The notes under the pieces are model-generated. The model worked only from the letters and a program-made list of their open reading frames with translations, ran no database searches and was not told the DNA's origin. Source: an uncultured Litorilinea sp. (lineage in GTDB: Bacteria; Chloroflexota; Anaerolineae; Caldilineales; Caldilineaceae). From it: a DNA stretch of 6,137 bases. Location of the stretch: NCBI GenBank assembly GCA_946885925.1, contig CAMPHP010000213.1:1-6137 (forward strand), given 5' to 3'. The position numbers were made by a program, and so were the translations under genes. This document shows positions 1-5,204 of the stretch, piece after piece (the first letter of the stretch is position 1; every line of letters begins with the position of its first letter).

Positions 1-533
1 GTATCATTCTGAATAAAGTCATAGCCTGGAACCAGTCGCCCAACGAATTCGGGATGAGTTAATTCAATGCCCGAATCCACCACGGCGATAATGATCTCTT
101 CAGAGCCTGTAATCACATCCCAGGCATCCAGCACCTGTACATGGTCAAGGCCATAGCGCATCGTCGCATCGCTGAAATCCGGATCATTTGGCTCATAGGT
201 AGCTCTCACCGTCAAATCAGCTTCCACAAAAGTAACCGCTTCACTCCCCATGCGTGAAAGCGTTGATGTCGTCACCATGCCATCTTGTGCAAGCAGGCGA
301 ATCTCAGCGACATGGATCTGGGGGATCCACTTGACTAGTTGCCCCCCCATCTGGGAAATCGCTTCATCCCGTGCTGCCGGTGTAGTGTTAGGTTCAAAGC
401 GAACCAGCACATGATGGTCTGTATTAGGTTGGAAGCTAGGTGCTGACGATGCGAGGCGAGGGGTTAGCGCCAATAAAACAATTACCATCAGCAAAATAGC
501 AAAGCAAGAGCGTGGACGGGAGATGGATGGCAT
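1..533 (-). CDS. Secreted subtilisin-like serine peptidase (S8), N-terminal part, truncated by window edge
   Basis: The first 177 codons are visible; the rest lies beyond position 1. Residues 1-9 (MPSISRPRS) are basic and polar, followed by a hydrophobic segment at about 10-24 and a small-residue stretch, RLASSAPS, that suits signal peptidase cleavage near 30. This indicates export. Residues 41-109 (HHVLVRFEPN through FVEADLTVRA) resemble the inhibitor-like prodomain of secreted subtilases, which assists folding and is removed on maturation. The segment YEPNDPDF (113-120), the phrase YGLDHVQVLDAWD (127-139) and then IIIAVVDSGIELTHPEF (147-163) are classic S8 family sequence. D153 in VVDSG is the catalytic Asp; the His and Ser of the triad lie outside the window. 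The ATG at 533 was chosen because it sits just before the basic n-region. No good Shine-Dalgarno is visible, and the frame stays open upstream, with a possible TTG start three codons earlier. The substrate is unknown and is probably extracellular protein. No partner gene is adjacent. Confidence 0.93.
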   Translation of the reverse strand, partial: MPSISRPRSCFAILLMVIVLLALTPRLASSAPSFQPNTDHHVLVRFEPNTTPAARDEAISQMGGQLVKWIPQIHVAEIRLLAQDGMVTTSTLSRMGSEAVTFVEADLTVRATYEPNDPDFSDATMRYGLDHVQVLDAWDVITGSEEIIIAVVDSGIELTHPEFVGRLVPGYDFIQND

Positions 534-549
534 AAGTAGCAAGATCAGC

Positions 550-574
550 TTTGACGAGCAATTTTGACAAGCAA
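550..574. repeat. Tandem 12-bp direct repeat upstream of the S8 peptidase gene
   Basis: TTTGACGAGCAA (550-561) is followed by TTTGACAAGCAA (563-574), with 11 of 12 bases identical and a 13-bp period. It lies 17-41 bp upstream of the peptidase ATG. It could be a regulator site or a chance duplication in the leader. Confidence 0.5.
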
Positions 575-611
575 TATCAATATAGTGAGTACAGCGATTC
601 GTGCAGAAGCC

Positions 612-629
612 CGATGGTTTATCCCATCG
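612..629. other. Small inverted repeat in the peptidase leader
   Basis: CGATGG (612-617) and CCATCG (624-629) form a perfect 6-bp stem with the 6-base loop TTTATC. It lies about 80-95 bp upstream of the peptidase start. It may be a weak leader hairpin; no T-tract follows on either strand. Confidence 0.35.
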
Positions 630-670
630 CTTGCTGTCAAATATTTACAAATTTGCCAGCCGCCAGTAAC

Positions 671-692
671 TCTGTTGGATAATTCCAACAGA
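671..692. promoter_or_regulatory. Perfect palindrome, candidate operator
   Basis: The arms TCTGTTGGA (671-679) and TCCAACAGA (684-692) are perfect reverse complements around TAAT. The site is A/T-centred and has no following T-tract on either strand, so a protein-binding operator fits better than a terminator. It lies between the putative minus-strand extended -10 (719-727) and the peptidase start at 533, just downstream of the expected transcription start. A repressor bound there could block transcription. I cannot name the regulator. Confidence 0.45.
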
Positions 693-718
693 TTCTTTGA
701 TAACTTCTGTCATCGATC

Positions 719-727
719 ACTATATCA
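719..727 (-). promoter_or_regulatory. Putative extended -10 element for the S8 peptidase
   Basis: Read on the minus strand, 727 to 719 is TGATATAGT, matching the extended -10 form TGnTATAAT with one difference in the hexamer. No good -35 is found 16-18 bp upstream, which is tolerated for extended -10 promoters. It would give a leader of about 180 nt carrying the palindrome at 671-692. Confidence 0.35.
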
Positions 728-1030
728 CACTATTTTGGTGGAATGTTTGTCTAAAAACTGACAGCTTTATTACCTTTTGCGCGCGACAAGGGGAAAATAG
801 ACAGAAACCTGTCAAGGGAATCATCAAGCGTGGAGAGACGCAAGAGAAGTAAAATACATGCACGTCCTACTTCTTCAGTAGCAAAACGAACAAACTTGCG
901 CCTTTTGTCACAAGAGATCAGTATGAAACTACTGAGATTCAGGGCAATATGCGGCACAGGGGAGAGCAGAGGCGGACAAAAAATTGCAAACAGAGGGAAA
1001 AAGCGGGCGCAGCGACCACTTACTCAACAA
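728..1030. other. Non-coding stretch with nothing convincing
   Basis: Several overlapping short open frames cross this stretch on both strands. None has a recognisable domain, a good ribosome binding site, or a composition favouring one frame over the others. The only structure I see is a 5-bp hairpin, GACAG (800-804) with CTGTC (809-813), which is weak. Confidence 0.5.
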
Positions 1031-1032
1031 CA

Positions 1033-1118
1033 TGCACAATTGTACAATTCGTTTTCATTTCGATTGTGCAAAATTCCACGTTCACCCGCAAAATATTTGT
1101 GCATGTCGCACAATGCAC
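1033..1118. promoter_or_regulatory. Cluster of TTGTGC/GCACAA boxes, candidate multi-site operator
   Basis: Within 86 bp there is a near-palindrome, TGCACAATTGTACA (1033-1046, one mismatched pair), which overlaps the perfect 10-bp palindrome ATTGTACAAT (1039-1048). These are followed by ATTGTGCA (1063-1070) and a perfect inverted repeat, TTGTGC-N5-GCACAA (1097-1113), with a further TGCAC at 1114-1118. TGCACAAT at 1033 and ATTGTGCA at 1063 are also exact reverse complements. The last inverted repeat is centred about 43 bp upstream of the start expected from the extended -10 at 1133-1141, a position typical of regulators that touch the -35 region. The boxes resemble no operator I can assign with confidence. 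Confidence 0.5.
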
Positions 1119-1132
1119 AGCCCCCCAGCCCG

Positions 1133-1141
1133 TGCTACAAT
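1133..1141 (+). promoter_or_regulatory. Putative extended -10 of the candidate non-coding RNA
   Basis: TGCTACAAT matches TGnTATAAT with one change in the hexamer. The expected start is near 1148, immediately before the first long stem-loop. No clear -35 is visible at 16-18 bp spacing; the TTGTGC-N5-GCACAA repeat lies just upstream instead. Confidence 0.4.
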
Positions 1142-1147
1142 AGCGGC

Positions 1148-1345
1148 ATGTGGGTGTAACAAATCTGGGGGCAGACAACTTACACCTACTCCAAAGAGCG
1201 ACCGGCAACGCGAACTCGGCGGAGTTGCAAAGTCAACTGGGGAGCGGGCTTTGCAGCATTCCACTCTTCTATACTTACCTCTTTTGGTTCCTCCTTTTCC
1301 TCTATCTTCGGGAGCCCGCCACCTTTTGGGTGGCGGGACCTCCTT
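1148..1345 (+). ncRNA. Candidate structured non-coding RNA of about 200 nt, family unknown
   Basis: I do not recognise the family. In order, the strand can form three local structures and a closing hairpin. First, a 10-bp stem, GTGGGTGTAA (1150-1159) with TTACACCTAC (1180-1189), has one G-U pair, a symmetric CAAA/CAAC internal loop, an inner TCTG/CAGA stem (1164-1167/1172-1175) and a GGGG loop. Second, AACTC (1213-1217) pairs with GAGTT (1222-1226) around GGCG. Third, TTGCAAAG (1225-1232) pairs with CTTTGCAG (1249-1256); this overlaps and so competes with the second. AGTTG (1223-1227) with CAACT (1234-1238) and GCAAC (1205-1209) with GTTGC (1224-1228) are further alternatives. A pyrimidine-rich single strand (about 1257-1308) leads to the strong GC stem at 1315-1337. 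An extended -10 lies just upstream. Length and location suit a free-standing sRNA; 6S RNA is one possibility to test, but no diagnostic 6S feature is clear. Reading from the opposite strand cannot be excluded. Confidence 0.35.
1311..1343 (+). terminator. GC-rich hairpin, possible terminator-like end of the candidate RNA
   Basis: CCCGCCACC (1315-1323) pairs perfectly with GGTGGCGGG (1329-1337) around the loop TTTTG. GGAG (1311-1314) can extend the stem with CTCC (1340-1343) across an AC bulge. The bases after it are ACCTCCTTCCTCC, pyrimidine-rich but not a T-tract, so it is not a textbook intrinsic terminator. It also lies about 90 nt beyond the PAC2 gene's stop on the minus strand, so it could serve that gene, although no T-tract follows there either. 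Confidence 0.45.
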
Positions 1346-1432
1346 CCTCCTCTACCAAGTAGCCAGCCTCTATTACGCTTCAACTAGCTGAAGTCACACG
1401 AAGTTCTCTACAGCGCCAAGCAATCGCGCAGC

Positions 1433-2359
1433 CTATTCTCCTTCGTCCAAATCATCAAACAGATCACCCAAGACCTGCTCCCATACATCATCCAGCGGCA
1501 TAAAGGGGTGTTCGGTAAAATTGCTAGTAATCTTCTCTAAATAGCCCCGCACATTGATCTGCGGCAGCGTCCGCTCAAGTTCCTCGATCTTGGCATCAAT
1601 CGAAGCAACTAATTCTTCACTTTGACGGTCAAGGTCAGAAAGGTCAACGCCCAGCCCAAACATATGATTAAACCGGCGCATTAGTTCATACCAAGCACGG
1701 TAATCATGCTCGATCCGCACCCCTTGGATCGATGCCGTCGCGGGCGAAAAGTCATAGGCTGGCACAAAGGCATTGAAGGTGAACAGTTCCACATCAAACA
1801 ACTTGGCACGATCCACCAAGTAGGAACCGATCGTAGCCCCACCTTGATAGTTGGAAAAGCGCACAGCATAGTGTTCCAATTCGCTCTTCATACGCCGCAA
1901 GCTATAACTGCATGAAATCTCCCGGTCGCGATCATAAGGCATCGCACCATAGACCCCACCCACCAGAGCACCCCGTTTTACCTTTAGTGTCTGCATAGCA
2001 TCGAACAGTCCATCCGCATAGCTATCTATGTTGATGTGTGGCTCTTCACCAGTAAAGATCACCAATCCCTTTTCGCCTAGTTCCACATAATGAAACTCGT
2101 TGCGGCGGGGGTGAATCTGTTCGCTATAGCCTTCCTCAAAATGTACTTCTGGACGCAGGAGATGATGAGTCCCAGGAATCTGGAATAGGTAGAATCCATC
2201 TGCCTTGATTTCCCCAATTTTGCGCGCGTTGGTATGGGTGATCAAGTATTGGGGCAATCCTGATGAAACCGAACCAGCATCCGCCCATTGCTGCCACCCA
2301 GCTATCATATAGACTTCGGACGCAGTTGGTATTTCCTCAAATGTTACCCAATCATTCAT
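1433..2359 (-). CDS. PAC2-family protein (proteasome assembly chaperone-like), 308 aa
   Basis: The N-terminal phrase AGWQQWADAGSVSS (residues 20-33) is the family signature: a Gly-Trp turn followed by D-A-G and small residues. Later come GLVIFTGEEPHI (about 98-109), the Gly-rich VKRGALVGGVYGAMPYDRDR (127-146) and GGATIGSYL (173-181). Residues 242-263 (DLDRQSEELVASIDAKIEELER) form the charged, probably coiled-coil helix common in bacterial PAC2 proteins. The tail (290-308) is acidic. Length is normal for the family. Family members are related to eukaryotic and archaeal proteasome assembly chaperones, but in most bacteria the role is unknown; I see no proteasome gene here. It has no signal peptide, so it is cytoplasmic. 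I chose the ATG at 2359 because GAGGA (2368-2372, minus strand) lies 8 nt upstream. The frame opens earlier at a GTG (2410) that lacks a ribosome binding site and would add 17 residues outside the conserved domain. Confidence 0.88.
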   Translation of the reverse strand: MNDWVTFEEIPTASEVYMIAGWQQWADAGSVSSGLPQYLITHTNARKIGEIKADGFYLFQIPGTHHLLRPEVHFEEGYSEQIHPRRNEFHYVELGEKGLVIFTGEEPHINIDSYADGLFDAMQTLKVKRGALVGGVYGAMPYDRDREISCSYSLRRMKSELEHYAVRFSNYQGGATIGSYLVDRAKLFDVELFTFNAFVPAYDFSPATASIQGVRIEHDYRAWYELMRRFNHMFGLGVDLSDLDRQSEELVASIDAKIEELERTLPQINVRGYLEKITSNFTEHPFMPLDDVWEQVLGDLFDDLDEGE

Positions 2360-2459
2360 CGCTGTTTTCCTCAACGCATGGCCCAAATCCAGTGCCGGTT
2401 CCAAACCCACACAGCACAGTAGGGCAGGTCAACCTGTTATTGCAACAGCATATTTATTC

Positions 2460-2468
2460 ATTGTACCA
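2460..2468 (-). promoter_or_regulatory. Putative extended -10 for the PAC2 gene, overlapped by a short palindrome
   Basis: Read on the minus strand, 2468 to 2460 is TGGTACAAT, an extended -10 with one change in the hexamer. No strong -35 is visible. The leader to the ATG at 2359 would be about 95 nt. The short inverted repeat ATTGT-ACC-ACAAT (2460-2472) covers the element and could be an operator. Confidence 0.4.
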
Positions 2469-2480
2469 CAATTTTCGTGG

Positions 2481-2576
2481 GCTGGCGCATGGAGGCAGGC
2501 CGATGGGGTTCCATATTATGCTGGGGCCGGAACGCCGCCATCTTGGCGGCACCTCCCACAAACGATAGTGCCAGCA
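2481..2576 (+). ncRNA. Candidate structured RNA element with a three-way junction, family unknown
   Basis: Four nested helices can form together. P1 is GCTGGCGC (2481-2488) with GTGCCAGC (2569-2576), 8 bp with one G-U. P2 is GGAGG (2491-2495) with CCTCC (2552-2556). P3 is GTTCC (2508-2512) with GGAAC (2529-2533). P4 is GCCGCCA (2534-2540) with TGGCGGC (2544-2550) around TCT. P3 and P4 abut exactly at 2533/2534, and P4 is separated from P2 by a single A, giving a compact three-way junction. GGCC in the P3 loop (2525-2528) could also pair with GGCC in the junction strand (2498-2501) as a pseudoknot. I recognise no riboswitch or T-box consensus. It lies about 170 bp upstream of the ADP-ribosylglycohydrolase start, but putative promoters lie between them, so a leader role is not certain. 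The strand is inferred from orientation toward that gene. Confidence 0.35.
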
Positions 2577-2600
2577 AGACTAGTCCACTCCTCTCCTATC

Positions 2601-2609
2601 TGCTATACT
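2601..2609 (+). promoter_or_regulatory. Putative distal extended -10 upstream of the ADP-ribosylglycohydrolase gene
   Basis: TGCTATACT fits TGnTATAAT with one change. A start near 2616 would give a leader of about 130 nt containing the ATGCATTT pair. No good -35 is visible. It is less well placed than the element at 2712-2720. Confidence 0.3.
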
Positions 2610-2667
2610 CGCAAATAACATAATCTCTCCGGCGACCTGTTCCCGTATGGCACATTATCCTGCAATC

Positions 2668-2691
2668 AAATGCATTTCAAGTTATGCATTT
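2668..2691. promoter_or_regulatory. Paired ATGCATTT boxes, candidate operator
   Basis: ATGCATTT occurs at 2670-2677 and again at 2684-2691, a 14-bp period. The first copy sits in the perfect 10-bp palindrome AAATGCATTT (2668-2677). The pair lies 21-44 bp upstream of the proximal extended -10, where an activator or repressor of the downstream gene would bind. The regulator is unknown. Confidence 0.4.
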
Positions 2692-2711
2692 TATTTGGCG
2701 TAAAAAAACTT

Positions 2712-2720
2712 TGATATAAC
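2712..2720 (+). promoter_or_regulatory. Putative proximal extended -10 of the ADP-ribosylglycohydrolase gene
   Basis: TGATATAAC matches the extended -10 form with one change in the hexamer. It would place the start near 2727, giving a leader of about 20 nt. An A-rich run (2702-2708) precedes it; no convincing -35 is present. The ribosome binding site before the ATG at 2748 is weak (AAGAAAGCAG). Confidence 0.4.
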
Positions 2721-2747
2721 AAAATACTCTCAAGAAAGCAGATCACA

Positions 2748-4871
2748 ATGGCACTTCCTGCTGACTATGTTGAGCGCGTCTATGCTGGTGTTTTGGGCAA
2801 ACTTATTGGTGTCTACCTGGGCCGTCCCTTTGAAGGATGGAGCTATGAACGCATCCAGCGCGAATTAGGCGAAGTCAACTATTATGTCCACCAACGCTTT
2901 GGCGTCCCCCTCATTGTCACCGACGACGACATTTCTGGCACCTTTACCTTTCTGCGCGCACTCGCTGACTATGACTATTGCCGTGACCTCCGCCCAGCTC
3001 AAATTGGTCAAACCTGGCTCAACTATCTAATCGAAGAGCGCACAATTCTCTGGTGGGGTGGGTTAGGCAATTCAACCGAACATACTGCCTATCTGCGCCT
3101 GAAAGCAGGCATCCCCGCCCCCGAAAGCGGCTCGATTGCCCGCAATGGCAAAGTAGTTGCCGAACAGATCGGCGCACAAATCTTCATTGATGGATGGGCA
3201 ATGGTGGCTCCGGGTGATCCCGAACTGGCGGTTGACCTGGCGCGGCGTGCCGCCAGCGTGAGCCATGATGGTGAAGCCATCTATGGAGCGCAAGTATTAG
3301 CTGCGATGGAATCATTGGCCTTTGTCGAGTCCGATACTAACAAGTTGCTAGATACAGCCGTCAGTTTCATCCCCACTGATTCGGTCATCTACCGCATGAT
3401 CGCAGACATTCGCGATTGGCATGCAGAGATGCCCCACGACTGGCGCAAGACGCGCGCAGCACTTGCCACCACCTATGGCTACGACACTTATGGGGGCAAC
3501 TGCCACATGGTCCCCAACCACGGGCTGATCATCCACGCTCTGCTCCATGGCGAAGACGACTTCCAACGCTCGTTGATGATTGTCAATACCTGTGGTTGGG
3601 ACACCGATTGCAATTCGGGCAATCTAGGCTGCCTCTTAGGGATCAAGTTGGGATTGGCGGGTTTGTCCACGGGTCCCGACTGGCGTGGGCCTGTCGCAGA
3701 CCGTATGTATCTACCTACTGCCGATGGAGGTCGGGCGTTAACCGATGCTGTCAGCGAGACGTACGCCATTGTCAACACAGGACGCGCCCTGGCGGGGCTG
3801 CCTGCGCTCGCCCCCAAGCAAGGCGCACGCTATCACTTTGACCTTCCTGGAGCTATGCAAGGCTTTGTTGCCGAAGACGAGCCAGAGACTTCTGGCGTTG
3901 CCACCGTGGAGAATGTCGCCGGACACAGCCTAGAAGGTCGCCACAGCCTCGTCATTCATTACAGAAGCCTTGCACCCGGGCGCGCAGCGCGAGTAGGGCG
4001 CGCAACATTTGTTCCCTCGCTAGAGGTCGCCAACTATTTCAAGAATCGCGGCTATGCCCTGCATGCTGCGCCTCAACTCTATCCCGGTCAAACCGTGCGC
4101 GCATTGATCAGCACCGATGCCAACAACCGCGGCCCGGTGCTAGCCAATCTCTATCTACGCGTCTATGCAGCTGGCGACACGCTGGCACTGGTGCGTGGGC
4201 CTATGGTGGAGTTGGCAGCAGGTGAGAACTATGAACTCGGTTGGAAAATTGAGGAGACAGGCGGCGCACCAATTGCTGCTATCGGCATCGAACTCCACAG
4301 CCCCAGCCATGCCAGCGGCTCTATCTATATTGATAGTGTCACCTGGGATGGCACACCCGACCTCGTTTTGCGCCGCCCGGACCATACGGGCGATATGTGG
4401 CGCATGGCATGGGTGGATGGGGTGGATCAGGTTGCGCCCCGCGCCGATGAATATGTCCGGCTGATGCAAAATCGTGGTCGCGGCCTCTTCATTACAGGCA
4501 CGCGTGAATGGACCGACTACGCCGTCCAAGCAACCGTCACGCCCCATATGGTTGCATCCGCAGGAATCGCAGCACGCGTCCAGGGGATGCGCCGCTTCTA
4601 TGCGCTCGTGCTCGAACCCAACAACCAGGTCAAACTTATCAAGGCGCTAGATGGCGATACTACCCTGGCACAAGCCGACCTTCCCTGGCAATTCGGCCAA
4701 ACCCATCTCTTGCGCCTAGAAGTCAAGGGCAACCAAATCACCGGCTACGTGGACGGTCAAGCCATCGTCACAGCAGAAGATAGCGAGCGCCCACTCACTG
4801 GCGGCGGCATCGCCCTCGTCATAGAAGAAGGCCGCTTAGGCAGCGGTCCCGTACAAGTGCAGCCACTCTAA
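2748..4871 (+). CDS. ADP-ribosylglycohydrolase family protein with C-terminal lectin-like domains, 707 aa
   Basis: Residues 8-350 form an ADP-ribosylglycohydrolase (DraG/ARH-like, PF03747-type) all-helical domain. It opens with VYAGVLGKLIGVYLGRPFEG (11-30). The first metal-binding motif is TDDD (58-61), where many members have TDDT. SHDGEAIYGA (172-181) follows, and GWDTDCNSG (283-291) is the second metal motif, with D285 and D287 and with Cys at 288 where many members have Thr. The family uses paired metals to remove ADP-ribose or cleave related N/O-glycosidic bonds. Residues about 361-540 are beta-rich and resemble a jelly-roll carbohydrate-binding module. Residues about 575-705 (GTREWTDYAVQATVTP, GIAARVQGMRRFYALVL, LRLEVKGNQITGYVDG) look like a LamG/DUF1080-type concanavalin fold. 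There is no signal peptide or membrane segment, so a cytoplasmic location is implied despite the sugar-binding-like modules. The ATG at 2748 starts right before the conserved first helix. The substrate is unknown, and glycoside or nucleoside hydrolysis is as plausible as protein de-ADP-ribosylation. Confidence 0.9.
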   Translation: MALPADYVERVYAGVLGKLIGVYLGRPFEGWSYERIQRELGEVNYYVHQRFGVPLIVTDDDISGTFTFLRALADYDYCRDLRPAQIGQTWLNYLIEERTILWWGGLGNSTEHTAYLRLKAGIPAPESGSIARNGKVVAEQIGAQIFIDGWAMVAPGDPELAVDLARRAASVSHDGEAIYGAQVLAAMESLAFVESDTNKLLDTAVSFIPTDSVIYRMIADIRDWHAEMPHDWRKTRAALATTYGYDTYGGNCHMVPNHGLIIHALLHGEDDFQRSLMIVNTCGWDTDCNSGNLGCLLGIKLGLAGLSTGPDWRGPVADRMYLPTADGGRALTDAVSETYAIVNTGRALAGLPALAPKQGARYHFDLPGAMQGFVAEDEPETSGVATVENVAGHSLEGRHSLVIHYRSLAPGRAARVGRATFVPSLEVANYFKNRGYALHAAPQLYPGQTVRALISTDANNRGPVLANLYLRVYAAGDTLALVRGPMVELAAGENYELGWKIEETGGAPIAAIGIELHSPSHASGSIYIDSVTWDGTPDLVLRRPDHTGDMWRMAWVDGVDQVAPRADEYVRLMQNRGRGLFITGTREWTDYAVQATVTPHMVASAGIAARVQGMRRFYALVLEPNNQVKLIKALDGDTTLAQADLPWQFGQTHLLRLEVKGNQITGYVDGQAIVTAEDSERPLTGGGIALVIEEGRLGSGPVQVQPL

Positions 4872-4896
4872 TAAGGAGAGATCTACCGGTCGTACC

Positions 4897-4938
4897 CCTT
4901 CCTTGGAGCTGAGAATCCCTGGGTGGCTCCGAGGAAGG
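4897..4938. terminator. Strong inverted repeat after the ADP-ribosylglycohydrolase gene, possible terminator or element end
   Basis: CCTTCCTTGGAGC (4897-4909) pairs with GCTCCGAGGAAGG (4926-4938) over 13 bp with one G-U, around a 16-base loop. It begins 25 bp after the stop codon, as a terminator would, but no T-tract follows on either strand. It also lies inside the abnormal 3' part of the broken response-regulator frame, so it may instead mark an inserted or rearranged sequence. Confidence 0.45.
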
Positions 4939-4954
4939 TTGCCACGGGTGATTA

Positions 4955-4964
4955 GTTGATCAAC
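4955..4964. other. Palindrome GTTGATCAAC at the receiver-domain breakpoint
   Basis: This is a perfect 10-bp palindrome whose right edge coincides with the last codon (V48) that still matches a receiver domain. It may be a rearrangement junction, or the overlap may be chance. Confidence 0.35.
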
Positions 4965-5204
4965 CAGCGCCATCGCCGCCCTCCCTGTCTCCGCCCATTC
5001 TATGGTGAATCCCTCCTCGCGCAGCCCATAAATTAACTCTCGTGCTACCGCTCGTTCATCCTCCACAACTAAAATTGTTGCACTTTGGTTGCTGCTTGGG
5101 AGCATGATTACATCCTTACCAGAGAGGAGTGTGAGAAAACTGTAAACATCTCGACAACAAAACGGTTGATATTTTAATGACGTTTCGCACTGGAAAGCAA
5201 GTTA

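Larger units (their letters stand above)
4836..5105 (-). pseudogene. Truncated response-regulator receiver gene remnant
   Basis: The ATG at 5105 has a good ribosome binding site (AAGGA, 7 nt upstream). The first 48 codons read as a CheY-like receiver domain: ATILVVEDERAVARELIYGL (9-28), with the acidic E15-D16 pair of the phosphorylation pocket, then EEGFTIEWAETGRAAMALV (30-48). After V48 the match stops abruptly. The expected second strand with the phospho-accepting Asp, the conserved Thr/Ser and Lys, and any output domain are absent. The frame runs on for 41 unrelated residues (DQLITRGNLPRS...) to a stop inside the 3' end of the neighbouring hydrolase gene. Other frames do not resume the receiver sequence, so this is a deletion or replacement, not a simple frameshift. 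The break coincides with the palindrome GTTGATCAAC (4955-4964). The product could not be phosphorylated in the normal way. An alternative is a deliberately short receiver fragment, which I think unlikely. Confidence 0.72.

Noticed and set aside
564..761. 65-codon plus-strand frame upstream of the peptidase gene
   Set aside because: It has no ribosome binding site or recognisable domain, and it overlaps the palindrome and putative promoter of the divergent direction.
1150..1362. 70-codon frame with a hydrophobic stretch (LFYTYLFWFLLFLYL), a possible small membrane protein
   Set aside because: It begins with GTG inside the first strong stem-loop, has no Shine-Dalgarno, and the hydrophobic run is explained by translation of a pyrimidine-rich tract.
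830..1391. Overlapping short plus-strand open frames of 60-135 codons in the gap left of the PAC2 gene
   Set aside because: Several frames are open at once, none has a ribosome binding site or domain, and they cross the palindromic boxes and stem-loops, which fit a non-coding region better.
2360..2410. Longer PAC2 start at the GTG at 2410
   Set aside because: There is no ribosome binding site before the GTG. The ATG at 2359 has GAGGA at proper spacing and lies right before the conserved domain.
2534..2556. T-box riboswitch, suggested by the GC hairpin followed by ACCTCC
   Set aside because: The conserved T-box bulge sequence (AGGGTGGNACCGCG) is absent on both strands and no tRNA-synthetase or amino-acid gene is downstream.
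3072..4547. Long open frames on both strands inside the ADP-ribosylglycohydrolase gene
   Set aside because: They are shadows of a single well-supported gene with conserved family motifs; none shows its own domain or start signal.
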